From the NCBI GenBank assembly GCA_023227965.1, contig JALOCA010000039.1:1-31058 (forward strand): a stretch of 31,058 bases of DNA, given 5' to 3'. The notes below the pieces were generated by a model. It had not been told where the DNA came from. It ran no database searches and saw only the letters and a program-made list of their open reading frames with translations. Position 1 is the first letter of the stretch; every line of letters starts with the position of its first letter. Positions 1 through 8,474 of the stretch are shown here, one piece after another. Made by a program: the position numbers and the translations under genes. The DNA comes from Lentimicrobiaceae bacterium (GTDB lineage Bacteria > Bacteroidota > Bacteroidia > Bacteroidales > JALOCA01).

Positions 1-48
1 TCCAATAGCATGAAGACCTGTACCAAGAAGGGGGTTGGATGCTATCAT
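1..48 (-). CDS. RhaT-family sugar permease, N-terminus only (cut by window edge)
   Basis: An ATG at 46-48 on the minus strand overlaps the TGA stop of the preceding gene as ATGA, and the frame stays open to the edge. The 16 visible residues are MIASNPLLGTGLHAIG. They resemble the start of the first membrane segment of L-rhamnose/H+ symporter (RhaT, DMT superfamily) proteins from Bacteroidota. The ATGA overlap suggests translational coupling to the UroD-like gene, so this would be the next gene of the operon. A RhaT relative in the same window (18951-19991) makes this reading plausible. With only 16 residues the family call is tentative; the presence of a coupled start codon is firmer. Confidence 0.5.
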   Translation of the reverse strand, partial: MIASNPLLGTGLHAIG

Positions 49-1085
49 TTATTTCTATTAATTGCGTTAAACATGGCTTCAATATTTTCTGGTGAGATAT
101 CCGGCAAAATGGCCTCATGACTTGGAGAAATGATTAATCCTGTCGGAAATAGTTCTTTTAATTTCATCACCTTCTTTGCAATGTCTTTTGGATTGCCATT
201 CACCAAAAGGTTTTGGGCATCGACTCCGCCGCAAAAGGCTACTTTCCCATCAAAATGTTTTTTCAGGTTGGGTGCATCCATTTCGTTGGCAAGCGCCTGG
301 ATGGGATGGATAATATCGGCCCCCAAACCGGCCAGGTCCTGAATAATCGGAAAGATTGAACCGCACGAATGGTGCATCACGGTCAATCCATAGCATTTAG
401 CCTGCTCAATTAGTTTTTTGGTACCAGGAAATACATATTCGCGCAAACTGTCGGGATCAACCATCAGGCACGTCTGACTTCCAAAATCATTCCCGATCAG
501 CACCGCATCCAGCATGCCTTTAGTCGATTCGTAGAAAATTTCATTAGCCTTTAAATAGAAATCCGTAATGCGGTCAATCACCGCACGGAACATTTCAGGA
601 TTGGAGAGCATCACCATCAGCGCCTGTTCCATACCAAAAGCCGCACAGGCATCCTGAAAATGGGCGCTCCAAAGAATACCCATTTTTATCCGGTCTATAG
701 GTGCAGCGGAAACTCTTCTTCTGGATTCTTTCCGATCAAGATACAACGCTGGATCGGGCCAGGCAAATTTTTCGACATCGGCAACATCTGTATAATCCTC
801 AAAAAATCCCGGAGCAGTTAGTGTTCGTTCATCGGGAGTGTCCAAATGACTTACCTTGGCAAAATCGAATGCACAGGCAATGTGGTTTGACGGCGGATAG
901 TTGTAAGGGACTTCGATGGGATATATATCATCATCAATAATATCGCGAAGCTGATCGATACTGTTTACACTAAAGTATTTCATTAACGCCGGTTCTGCAG
1001 AAGGTACTGGCAAACCCAACCAGGAAGCCGGTCGGTCAACAGGTTGATGAATGATGGTAGCAAAAAAACGTTCTTTATGGTCCAT
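45..1085 (-). CDS. Uroporphyrinogen decarboxylase-fold protein (methyltransferase-like)
   Basis: This 346-residue soluble protein has the UroD/MtaA TIM-barrel pattern. It starts with MDHKERFFATIIHQPVDRPA, the usual opening of this family. Late in the barrel it has an HHSCGS motif (His239, Cys241), followed by a Cys-Gly-Gly at 285-287. In MtaA/CmuA-type corrinoid methyltransferases an H-x-C...C set binds the zinc that activates a methyl acceptor thiol. Here the third ligand is not at the usual C-terminal place, although Cys285 could serve. The ATG lies two bases after the stop of the upstream GH29 gene (TAA TT ATG), so the two are probably co-translated. True haem synthesis is unlikely in this setting. 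Such proteins recur in sugar-catabolic islands with unknown substrates, and a demethylation role is only an inference. No corrinoid-binding protein is visible. Confidence 0.75.
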   Translation of the reverse strand: MDHKERFFATIIHQPVDRPASWLGLPVPSAEPALMKYFSVNSIDQLRDIIDDDIYPIEVPYNYPPSNHIACAFDFAKVSHLDTPDERTLTAPGFFEDYTDVADVEKFAWPDPALYLDRKESRRRVSAAPIDRIKMGILWSAHFQDACAAFGMEQALMVMLSNPEMFRAVIDRITDFYLKANEIFYESTKGMLDAVLIGNDFGSQTCLMVDPDSLREYVFPGTKKLIEQAKCYGLTVMHHSCGSIFPIIQDLAGLGADIIHPIQALANEMDAPNLKKHFDGKVAFCGGVDAQNLLVNGNPKDIAKKVMKLKELFPTGLIISPSHEAILPDISPENIEAMFNAINRNK

Positions 1086-1087
1086 AA

Positions 1088-2146
1088 TTAAATATTTAAA
1101 GATAGCGTGTTTAAGTTTTTTCGTAATTGCATCAGTGCATCTACATACATTTTAGGGATAACTCCGTTTTTATCTGGAGGTACATCGAGCAATAGGTTTG
1201 TCCCCCTTGACCGGCTAACAAGATACATACCCAGTAATTCTGCATCGCTGCGTGGAGTGTCGCCTTCTTTGAAGAACCACTCTTTACCGATAGGATCGCA
1301 AACCTCGCCCGGCATATAGTATTGTTTCCCCTCGATAGTTCTCAACCTGATATGTTTTGTTTGGCTATTGGGAAGGAAGCGTTCGATAGCAATCAAATCA
1401 GTTGGCCAGGCATAATTGATTTTAAACTGTGAACCATCACCAATGCCATGGTTCATCATTATCACGCTCTCAGGTTGCCAGTGTGCGATCTGGTTATAGA
1501 GCTTCTGACGATAATCACGGGGCAGGACTCCGGGAATGTCAATCCACACTTCTCCTATTTCGCCATATTGTGTTAAAAGCTCTTCTAATTGGTTCCACTG
1601 AAATTCACGATATTCTTCAGTTGTATAAGCATCTCCCCATGCAATATACGAAGGTGTTCCTGAGCCCATGATGTGGTGGTTATCCCACGAGCAATAGTAA
1701 AAACCAGGCATAATGCCATATCTGGCACATGAGTTTACAAAATCCCTCACCACATCAGTTTTATTACCACTTGTACCTACATGATAATCGGTATATTTAC
1801 TTGGCCAGAGGCAATGCCCCGAAACATGCTTGGTCGTTAAAACGGCATATTTCATACCGGCATCCCGGGCTGTTCTTATCCATTGATCGGTATCCACTTT
1901 TTGCGGCGCGTAAAACGTGGAAGGTTTATCTCCTTTTGAAAGTTCCGCACCATCGAAGGTACTCATCCCAAAATGGAGGAACATTCCATATCCCATTCTT
2001 TCCCATTCCTGCAATTTTTGAAGTTTTAACCGCTGATTTCCATTTTCAGGTTCTATCAGATTATTACCAGCAGCTGGCGTCTCAAATGGCAAAAGCGTTG
2101 CTGTCCCTGCCAAAGTTGTTGTTTGGATAAAATTTCGTCTGTTCAT
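1088..2146 (-). CDS. GH29 alpha-L-fucosidase-like protein, short form with twin-arginine-like signal
   Basis: The 352-residue protein begins MNRRNFIQTTTLAGTATLLP, a Tat-like or Sec signal with a twin arginine. The GH29 barrel follows from about residue 45: a GMFLHFG motif (54-60), a substrate-binding segment TTKHVSGHCLWPSKYTDY (104-121), and the nucleophile context EVWIDI with Asp203 at the place of the retaining nucleophile. It stops after the barrel at RLRKNL-type sequence without the C-terminal beta-sandwich seen in longer relatives. The predicted reaction is release of terminal alpha-L-fucose outside the cytoplasm. The isoleucine in W-I-D, where F is common, and the short C-terminus mark it as a divergent branch, so the exact linkage or sugar could differ. 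Its stop is two bases from the UroD-like start. Confidence 0.85.
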   Translation of the reverse strand: MNRRNFIQTTTLAGTATLLPFETPAAGNNLIEPENGNQRLKLQKLQEWERMGYGMFLHFGMSTFDGAELSKGDKPSTFYAPQKVDTDQWIRTARDAGMKYAVLTTKHVSGHCLWPSKYTDYHVGTSGNKTDVVRDFVNSCARYGIMPGFYYCSWDNHHIMGSGTPSYIAWGDAYTTEEYREFQWNQLEELLTQYGEIGEVWIDIPGVLPRDYRQKLYNQIAHWQPESVIMMNHGIGDGSQFKINYAWPTDLIAIERFLPNSQTKHIRLRTIEGKQYYMPGEVCDPIGKEWFFKEGDTPRSDAELLGMYLVSRSRGTNLLLDVPPDKNGVIPKMYVDALMQLRKNLNTLSLNI

Positions 2147-2250
2147 TTTTGTAATTACTTATTTAAAAACCGTTTAAACTTAGAAACTCTGATTAGAATT
2201 ATTATGAATATCCCATATTATACTAATAAGGGACACTCATTTAAAACAAA

Positions 2251-3762
2251 TTAATGTTCAGATTTTTTAAGACTTTTTAAATCAATGCCTTTGAAATATT
2301 TCTTCAAAACATATTCCGGCTGTTGATTGTCGGGAACCTGTTTTAACTTTTTATAGTCGTATTCAAGCGGCAATATAGTTTTTGGGTTCATGGTCGCGGT
2401 ATCGTTGGTTAAGGTATGCCATTCGTTCATCAGAGCCAATAATTCATCCACTTTTGACTTATATTCCGGAAGAACTGCCAGATTATCAATTTCGAGCGGA
2501 TCATTCTTCAGGTTGAACAACTGTGTAAAATCCCTTTGCGGATAACGGATTAACTTCCATTCATCGATTCGAACGGCTCTTACGGTGTTCTTGTAAGCAG
2601 TATAGAGTGAACTGCGAACTTCTTTTTCTTTTCCCATGATAACGGGAACAAGATCCTTCCCGTCAATACCATTAGGTGCAGGCAAGCCGCAAATATCGGA
2701 TAAGGTTGGAAAAATATCGTATAGGTAAACCAAAGCATCACGGACTTCATTTTTCGGGATTCCGGGACCACTGATAATTAATGGTACTTTCATACTGTGC
2801 TCATACAAATCCTGCTTTCCCATTAAACCATGGCTTCCAATTGCAAGGCCGTTATCGGCAGCATAAACAACAATGGTATTTTCGAATAAACCTTGCTTTT
2901 TCAGAGTTTCAATGATATCACCTATCCGGTTGTCCAAATGACTGATCAGTGCATAATAATCGGAGAGTGATTGTTGCACAATTTCAGGGGTTCGCGGCCA
3001 GGGCGCAAGCGTTTCATCTCTGATGTTTAAATCATCGAATTCGAAGGGATGGAGCGCTTTAAAATTTCCAGGCAGCGGAATTGAACCATCTGGGTACATT
3101 CCGATGTAATCTTTGCGTGGTGAACGTGGGTCATGGGGAGCAGTAAAGGCAACATAACAGAAGAAGGGGTTCTTACGTTCACCTTTGGCATAATTATCCA
3201 GATAACTGATAGCTGCATCGGCAAACAAATCGGTCGAAAATCCTTTTTTTACCGGCTCACTTAGTTTTCGGTCAGGCCCCATATTTCGACATGGAACCTG
3301 ATAATGATCGGCCATGCCACCTATAAAAACATTTTCACCTTTCTGAAAAGAAGCCTCAAAAGTTTTTACGGTATTGTGCCATTTTCCTGTCCCGAAGGTT
3401 TCGTAACCATTTTCCGCAAAATGCATCGGCATCGTATGAATCCCATCGAGATGATCATACACGTGAAAGAGGCTTTTCCCACTCATCAGCATGGCCCGGC
3501 TGGGAGCACAAATGGCCCCATGATGACCGCCCATGACATAATTACTGGTGAACCTGACACCATTTTCTGCCAACTTATCGATATTTGGTGTACGGATATA
3601 CGTGTTCCCTGCACATCTCATGGCATCAGCCCGCTGGTCGTCGGCAAATAGAAACAATATATTGGGCTTTTTCTTTTCTTCTGTCGAAACTTTACCTGTG
3701 TTGCAACTTGTGAATGTTCCGAATAACATAAGTGCAGACAATGGGAATAATGTATTTCCCAT
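2251..3762 (-). CDS. Type I (formylglycine) sulfatase, putative lipoprotein
   Basis: The 503-residue protein carries a short hydrophobic leader ending near Cys20 (FTSC), a weak lipobox, so it may be a lipoprotein. The alkaline-phosphatase-fold sulfatase domain starts with NILFLFADDQRADA, whose Asp-Asp pair (41-42) binds calcium. The maturation motif CAPSR has Cys85 as the residue converted to formylglycine. AADNG near residue 300 supplies the remaining metal-site Asp and Asn. The general family look is close to iduronate-sulfatase-like S1 enzymes. It should remove sulfate esters from a glycan in the periplasm or at the surface. No maturase (anSME or FGE) is in the window. It begins two bases after the stop of the GH29 gene at 3765-4880 (TAA TT ATG), giving a fucosidase-sulfatase pair. 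Confidence 0.9.
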   Translation of the reverse strand: MGNTLFPLSALMLFGTFTSCNTGKVSTEEKKKPNILFLFADDQRADAMRCAGNTYIRTPNIDKLAENGVRFTSNYVMGGHHGAICAPSRAMLMSGKSLFHVYDHLDGIHTMPMHFAENGYETFGTGKWHNTVKTFEASFQKGENVFIGGMADHYQVPCRNMGPDRKLSEPVKKGFSTDLFADAAISYLDNYAKGERKNPFFCYVAFTAPHDPRSPRKDYIGMYPDGSIPLPGNFKALHPFEFDDLNIRDETLAPWPRTPEIVQQSLSDYYALISHLDNRIGDIIETLKKQGLFENTIVVYAADNGLAIGSHGLMGKQDLYEHSMKVPLIISGPGIPKNEVRDALVYLYDIFPTLSDICGLPAPNGIDGKDLVPVIMGKEKEVRSSLYTAYKNTVRAVRIDEWKLIRYPQRDFTQLFNLKNDPLEIDNLAVLPEYKSKVDELLALMNEWHTLTNDTATMNPKTILPLEYDYKKLKQVPDNQQPEYVLKKYFKGIDLKSLKKSEH

Positions 3763-3764
3763 AA

Positions 3765-4880
3765 TTAATTCTTTTTAAGATTTGATAATGTTTCAATATC
3801 TTCCGGATGGACAGACCCATCAGGCAAAGGACCAATATTAAGCAGAAGATTGTAATGGTTTGACTGGGCTTCATCCAACAGTTTTCTGACGTCTTCAACT
3901 TTCAGGTGATGCCCATCAATAGCTTTGTTGTAACCCCAGGTTGAGCCCCCATCAATGCCAGGTAAATGTGGTTGCATGGTATTGCAAACTTCCTTGGGTT
4001 TGTCTTTATTTAGTTCGTAAGCTTTTCTGGCAATAGGATATTGTTCACCAACTTTAGCATTTCCTCCTCGTTCCGGGGCCATAAAATCCTCATCGCCATT
4101 GGCTCCCTGTTTAAATGAAATCAGGGCATGGGGCGATAATTTACGGATTAATGCATAAGTTTCTTTTATTGGAAAAACATCCGGGTTTGCATAAAAGCCC
4201 ATAATCGGATCAAACCAGATCCCTGCCACGGTTGGGTATTGGGTGAGCAATTCCTTAAGCTGTGCCTGGACATAATCAACATACCTGCGAAAATCTTCAG
4301 GCTTTTTGTACTTGTATTCTGCTGGCTCCTCTTTGTAGGCCGGGCGTGCATTGTTCCACCCTGCTTCCCTTGAATAAAAATAAGGATGATGCCAATCAGC
4401 AGCATAAGAATAATACAAAAATAAACCCAATCCCTCTTTCTCACAGGCTTTGGCCATCTCTCCAATCAAATCGCGCCTGGCAGGAGAATTGACGCTGTTA
4501 TAATCAGTTTCTTTCGTTTTAAACAGGCAAAACCCTTCGTGGTGTTTGGCCGTGATGGTAATGTATTTCATCCCTGCTTTTTTCGCCAACTGCACAATGA
4601 ACTCTGCATCAAAACCGGAGGCAGTAAATTGGCCTTTTAGTTTGGCATATTCATTCAAAGGAATGGTGTCCATCAGCTGCACCCATTCTCCCTTGCCCAA
4701 CTGGCTATAAAGCCCGTAGTGAATAAACATCCCGAATTGGGCTTCTTTGAACCATTTCATGTTGGCTTCGCGGGGATTTTTTTTGTACTCTTCCCTATAG
4801 TCTTTTAAATAGGCCGGGACCTGACAAATAGCAGAAACATTCACCACCAATAGTACAATAATCAATAAATACTTTAACAT
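3765..4880 (-). CDS. GH29 alpha-L-fucosidase, secreted
   Basis: A 371-residue enzyme with a clear Sec signal peptide (MLKYLLIIVLLVVNVSAICQ). The catalytic barrel shows FGMFIHYGLYS (49-59), TAKHHEGFCLFKTKETDYNS (110-129) and AGIWFDPIMGF, where Asp224 is the predicted nucleophile. The ending LLLNIGPLPDGSVHPED is the classic last strand of the GH29 catalytic domain; the gene stops soon after, so there is no C-terminal beta-sandwich. It should hydrolyse alpha-L-fucosides in the periplasm or outside the cell. It sits between two sulfatases and is two bases upstream of one of them, which suggests the pair acts in succession on a sulfated fucoside. The acid/base residue of GH29 is poorly conserved and I could not assign it. 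Confidence 0.92.
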   Translation of the reverse strand: MLKYLLIIVLLVVNVSAICQVPAYLKDYREEYKKNPREANMKWFKEAQFGMFIHYGLYSQLGKGEWVQLMDTIPLNEYAKLKGQFTASGFDAEFIVQLAKKAGMKYITITAKHHEGFCLFKTKETDYNSVNSPARRDLIGEMAKACEKEGLGLFLYYSYAADWHHPYFYSREAGWNNARPAYKEEPAEYKYKKPEDFRRYVDYVQAQLKELLTQYPTVAGIWFDPIMGFYANPDVFPIKETYALIRKLSPHALISFKQGANGDEDFMAPERGGNAKVGEQYPIARKAYELNKDKPKEVCNTMQPHLPGIDGGSTWGYNKAIDGHHLKVEDVRKLLDEAQSNHYNLLLNIGPLPDGSVHPEDIETLSNLKKN

Positions 4881-4986
4881 GATAAATCCTCCATTATTTT
4901 AAATTTGACTTAGAACTTATATTTTAATCGGAAAAATCATTGAAAAATATTTTACTTCTTCTGATGTAAAAGCATCAAAAGCATAC

Positions 4987-6780
4987 TTACATCCCTAAAT
5001 AACTAACATAAACATAATAAGAGTCCCGCTCAACATTTTCTGCATCTGTAAAACGGCATTTCAATTCGTAGGTTCCTTTTTTTAGCTCAATGTTAAACCT
5101 TGAATAAACATCTGAATCATTTACTTTTTTATGAAATTCCTGTTCTCCGATTTTAACACTAGCTTCAATTATATTCAATGCCTTTCCTTCAGGATATGGT
5201 TTATCGCCAGGAACTGAATTTCCAGCCGGGGCCCGATCTCTTAGTTTTAAACCAGCCTCTGCCGGCCAGCGGCGAAGATCAAATTGATATCTGCCGTCCT
5301 TTACCACTTCAACGACCCAATGCCCGTTGGCACCTTCCCCCAGCCGAACCATCTGCTGTGACCATGCAGGATAGCCTTTCACAACATGACAATCGTGGGT
5401 AGACAACGTAACTTCCGTAGCTTTTTCAGAACCTAAATAGATCGCGTTGACCTTATTTTCATTTATACTAATCTTATTCCACCACACTTCATAAGCTGCG
5501 TTAAGTTTTGCAACGACTTCAGGATAATTCGCTGACACATCATTGAATTCTCCCGGATCATTCTGTATATCATACAAGCGACCATTGAGAAGCCTCCATT
5601 GGTCTGTCATTATACAATAATCTTTATACTTTTTTAGGTATTCTTCCCGCTGGGTGTCTGTGAAAAGAATTCTGGATGGCCAGGCGGCTTTTGGATGAAA
5701 AAGTAAAGGAACCAGGCTGTTCCCATCAAATTCGACCCCATCAGGAACTTTGATATGACACAGATCAAGAAGAGTTGGCATAAAATCTATAAACGAAGTA
5801 AGTTTATCTATATCTCTTCCTCCTGTCAATCGACCATTTTCCCAATAAATAAAAAACGGAACCCGGTGGCCCCCTTCGAAGGCTGAGCCCTTTGCCCCGC
5901 TCATCCCTGCATTATAACCCCGGATTACCCGCTCATTTTTATCCACGTTAATCCCGGATGCCGTTCCATTATCAGTCATAAAAACAAGAATAGTATTCTT
6001 TGCAAGACCTTCTTTTTCCAGAAATTCCCGAAGCTTTTCTATATTTTCATCGATGTTGACTATCATTCCGTAAAAGACAGGACTAGGAATTGAACCATTT
6101 TCCAAATACGGCTTATAATACTTTTCTGCGACACGGTATGGACCATGTGGGGCATTGGTTGGCAGGTAACAGAAAAAAGGCTGATTTTTGTTCTTTTTAA
6201 TGAATTTTAAGGCTTCGGAGAACCAAACATCAGTACAGTAACCGCTAAACTTTTCGGGTTTCCCATTGTGAAAGTAAGTATCATCGAAATAATCGTTGTT
6301 CCAATAGTCGGGAGCCTGACCAACCCCGCCACCCTTCAGAACCAGCGATTCGTCAAACCCGCGATCTTGAGTGCGATACGGATAATTATCTCCCAGGTGC
6401 CATTTTCCAAATATACCCGTGGTATACCCTCCCTCTTTAAATACCTGTGCAATTGTTGTCTGGTTCGCATTCAGAATCTCCCGTCCGTTGATGGTATGCC
6501 ATACTCCAACTTTGTTGCAATAATTACCGGTCATTAATCCGGACCGGCTTGGAGCGCAGGTTGTCCCGACATGGAAATTGGTAAATCGGACACTTTGTGA
6601 ATACAGCCTATCCATATTGGGGGTTTTGATCCATGGGTTGCCATGGCATCCCATGTCTCCGTACCCTTGATCATCGGTTAGGATAAAAATTACGTTGGGT
6701 TTATGCTCCACAACTTGCGCCTGAGTGGCAATTGTAAATAACACCAACGGGATGGATGAAAAAGTCTTTAATGTCATCAT
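4987..6780 (-). CDS. Arylsulfatase-type S1 sulfatase with C-terminal domain
   Basis: The start at 6780 (MMTLKTFSSIPLVLF...) was chosen because it opens a good Sec signal ending IATQAQ. A longer frame to 6867 would add 29 polar residues that overlap the decayed gene upstream. The 598-residue protein has NVIFILTDDQGYGDMG (29-44) with the metal-binding Asp pair, CAPSR with Cys75 as the formylglycine precursor, GKWHLG and MTDNG. After about residue 440 comes an extra domain rich in aromatic and beta-prone residues, ending with a Cys-containing strand and Leu-Gly-Met. Its role is sulfate-ester hydrolysis on an extracytoplasmic glycan. It lies upstream of the GH29 gene at 3765-4880, in the same direction, with a 106-base gap. 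Confidence 0.9.
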   Translation of the reverse strand: MMTLKTFSSIPLVLFTIATQAQVVEHKPNVIFILTDDQGYGDMGCHGNPWIKTPNMDRLYSQSVRFTNFHVGTTCAPSRSGLMTGNYCNKVGVWHTINGREILNANQTTIAQVFKEGGYTTGIFGKWHLGDNYPYRTQDRGFDESLVLKGGGVGQAPDYWNNDYFDDTYFHNGKPEKFSGYCTDVWFSEALKFIKKNKNQPFFCYLPTNAPHGPYRVAEKYYKPYLENGSIPSPVFYGMIVNIDENIEKLREFLEKEGLAKNTILVFMTDNGTASGINVDKNERVIRGYNAGMSGAKGSAFEGGHRVPFFIYWENGRLTGGRDIDKLTSFIDFMPTLLDLCHIKVPDGVEFDGNSLVPLLFHPKAAWPSRILFTDTQREEYLKKYKDYCIMTDQWRLLNGRLYDIQNDPGEFNDVSANYPEVVAKLNAAYEVWWNKISINENKVNAIYLGSEKATEVTLSTHDCHVVKGYPAWSQQMVRLGEGANGHWVVEVVKDGRYQFDLRRWPAEAGLKLRDRAPAGNSVPGDKPYPEGKALNIIEASVKIGEQEFHKKVNDSDVYSRFNIELKKGTYELKCRFTDAENVERDSYYVYVSYLGM

Positions 6781-6791
6781 AAATAATTTAA

Positions 6792-7340
6792 TTAATATTG
6801 ATTTCCAGGGTGGTTTCGGCAATGTTGTTCCATCCGTTTGGCCGCCTCTTCCGAAATCTCCATCCAAATACCTCTTACCCCTAATGTCTTACACATATTA
6901 AAGGAATAATCAATTTCTTCGTCTGACCAGTTTTTGTCACCTAATATCAACATATCGATTTTTACTCCTTTGTCATTGAACATCTTACGGATCTCTTTGA
7001 ATTTAGCCATAGAAATGGTGGTACGCCACTTACGGATAACCTGTGGATCATTTCCCTGGGGAATACTTCCATACTGTTCCTCCGGACCTCCCATTAACTC
7101 TACTGAACTTAAGCCTGACTGGGTCACATATTTCAGAATAGCGGTGATTGTTTGATCCGGCATACTACGATAACTATAGGTGATTACTCCAATCTGAACA
7201 CCTCTGAATCTGGATTCCTTTTTGCCGGAAGCTGTTGCGGGGGATTGAATAGATAAAGCGGCAAAAATAAGAATTGCCAATACCTTAGTAATTGAAAGGC
7301 AAAAACTGGCTTGTATTATTTTCTTTATTTGTCCTTTCAT
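6792..7340 (-). pseudogene. Truncated sugar-phosphate isomerase/epimerase (N-terminal half only)
   Basis: The frame gives 182 residues: a leader with a hydrophobic stretch, then RGVQIGVITYSYRSMPDQ, SSVELMGG and a segment ending MWMEISEEAAKR-like (GIWMEISEEAAKRM). These are the first half of the xylose-isomerase-like TIM barrel found in secreted sugar-phosphate isomerase/epimerase proteins of about 280-320 residues. After Arg171 the similarity stops and the frame reads MEQHCRNHPGNQY to a TAA. In the +1 frame the same bases read GWNNIAETTLEININ and stop, which looks like a natural C-terminus. This points to a deletion that joined the front of the epimerase to the tail of something else, or of itself, out of frame. 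The loss of half the barrel makes activity unlikely. The stop lies 11 bases before the sulfatase start. Confidence 0.75.
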
Positions 7341-7401
7341 TATACTGATTAAAATAAGATTGCTTGATTTGTTCTAAAATTCAATAAATCATTGGATACC
7401 C

Positions 7402-8403
7402 CTATGATTTATATCTAATTGGTTCACATAAAGCTTTAAGATTCTCATTAGGCGTTCCTGATGGAATTTCACATCCCGCATTGACCATATAAGGATTCCC
7501 AACCAATTGATAGTCATCAATAATTTTTCCTCTTATGGATTCAGGTGTTCCGAAAAAAACTCCTTTTACCGGGTCAATATTTCCGGCAATTGTTACTCTT
7601 TTGGGGAGCATTATTCGAACCACAGCAAGGTTTACCATATGGTCAACATCAATGATATCAATGTCCAGATTGGAAATACCTGGAAGAAGATGTGTAATAT
7701 TTCCACCGATATGAAGTTTCACATAAACTCCCATATCCTTTATGGCCTGGATCAATTTCTTCTCACGGGGCAATATCAGGTTCTCATAGACATCAGGTGG
7801 AACCTGGCTTGCTATAGCATCGCCAATACCGATTGTATCAGCTCCCGCATCTACCTGCGCTTTAGCAAACGCGATACCAACTTCAAGGCATTTATCCATG
7901 ATTTTGCATGCAAAAGGTTCGTCGATAACTAAATCCACGAGAAAATTGCTCACGTCGCGAAGTGTTGCAGCACCTGCTGCTGGTCCTTCAATCCATCCAA
8001 TTACAGAATATTCATCTCCAAATTTCTCTTTATACAGCTTTATCGCATTTACTCTGTCGAGCATCCGTTCGGATTTTAAAGGATCTGGCTCCAGGAGTAG
8101 GCTCATATCATTGTTATCAATTAGCGGATGAGTACTACGAGGCGGGCCATCATTTACATATTTTACTTCGGAACCAAATCCATGTGTTTCACGGTACGGA
8201 TCTGATATACAGCTTAACTGATCAATCCCAAAATATTTTGCACACACTTCATTCGATTTAACCAGGGTGTTAAAGTCGGATGCAAAACAGGCGTAGTCTG
8301 ATCCTACAAATTCTGCTGCAAACTGCATTAAAATAGGGATATGGGGAACAAAATCAACAGGTTTGCCTTCCAACATTCTTATATATCTTTCAAATGGTGT
8401 CAT
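7402..8403 (-). CDS. MtaA/CmuA-like methyltransferase (UroD fold), central zinc Cys replaced
   Basis: The 333-residue protein matches the MtaA group of the UroD family along its length: MTPFERYIRMLEGKPVDFVP at the start, IGWIEGPAAGAATLRD (135-150), a VDAGADTIGIGD segment and a C-terminal NAGCEIPSGTPNENL. MtaA-type enzymes move a methyl group between a corrinoid protein and a thiol (coenzyme M in methanogens), using zinc held by H-x-C and a distal Cys. Here the first part reads HIGGN: His231 is kept, but the expected Cys is Gly233 (codon GGT at 7705-7707). Cys311 is kept. The change could abolish or alter metal binding. It lies between the decayed epimerase and the MFS permease. Its in vivo substrate is unknown; an O-methyl sugar is one guess. 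Confidence 0.82.
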   Translation of the reverse strand: MTPFERYIRMLEGKPVDFVPHIPILMQFAAEFVGSDYACFASDFNTLVKSNEVCAKYFGIDQLSCISDPYRETHGFGSEVKYVNDGPPRSTHPLIDNNDMSLLLEPDPLKSERMLDRVNAIKLYKEKFGDEYSVIGWIEGPAAGAATLRDVSNFLVDLVIDEPFACKIMDKCLEVGIAFAKAQVDAGADTIGIGDAIASQVPPDVYENLILPREKKLIQAIKDMGVYVKLHIGGNITHLLPGISNLDIDIIDVDHMVNLAVVRIMLPKRVTIAGNIDPVKGVFFGTPESIRGKIIDDYQLVGNPYMVNAGCEIPSGTPNENLKALCEPIRYKS

Positions 8404-8474
8404 TAGTTTTTTTATAATAAGTTGTTTCCAAATTTTCGAGCAGTTTCAAACTTAAGGTTATCAAGTAACGAATT

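Noticed and set aside
45..1085. True uroporphyrinogen decarboxylase (haem biosynthesis)
   Set aside because: The H-x-C-G motif and the glycosidase/permease neighbours point to the methyltransferase-like branch, not to the haem enzyme.
4987..6867. Longer sulfatase frame starting at 6867
   Set aside because: The extra 29 residues are polar, precede an obvious signal peptide, and overlap the decayed epimerase end; the start at 6780 is better.
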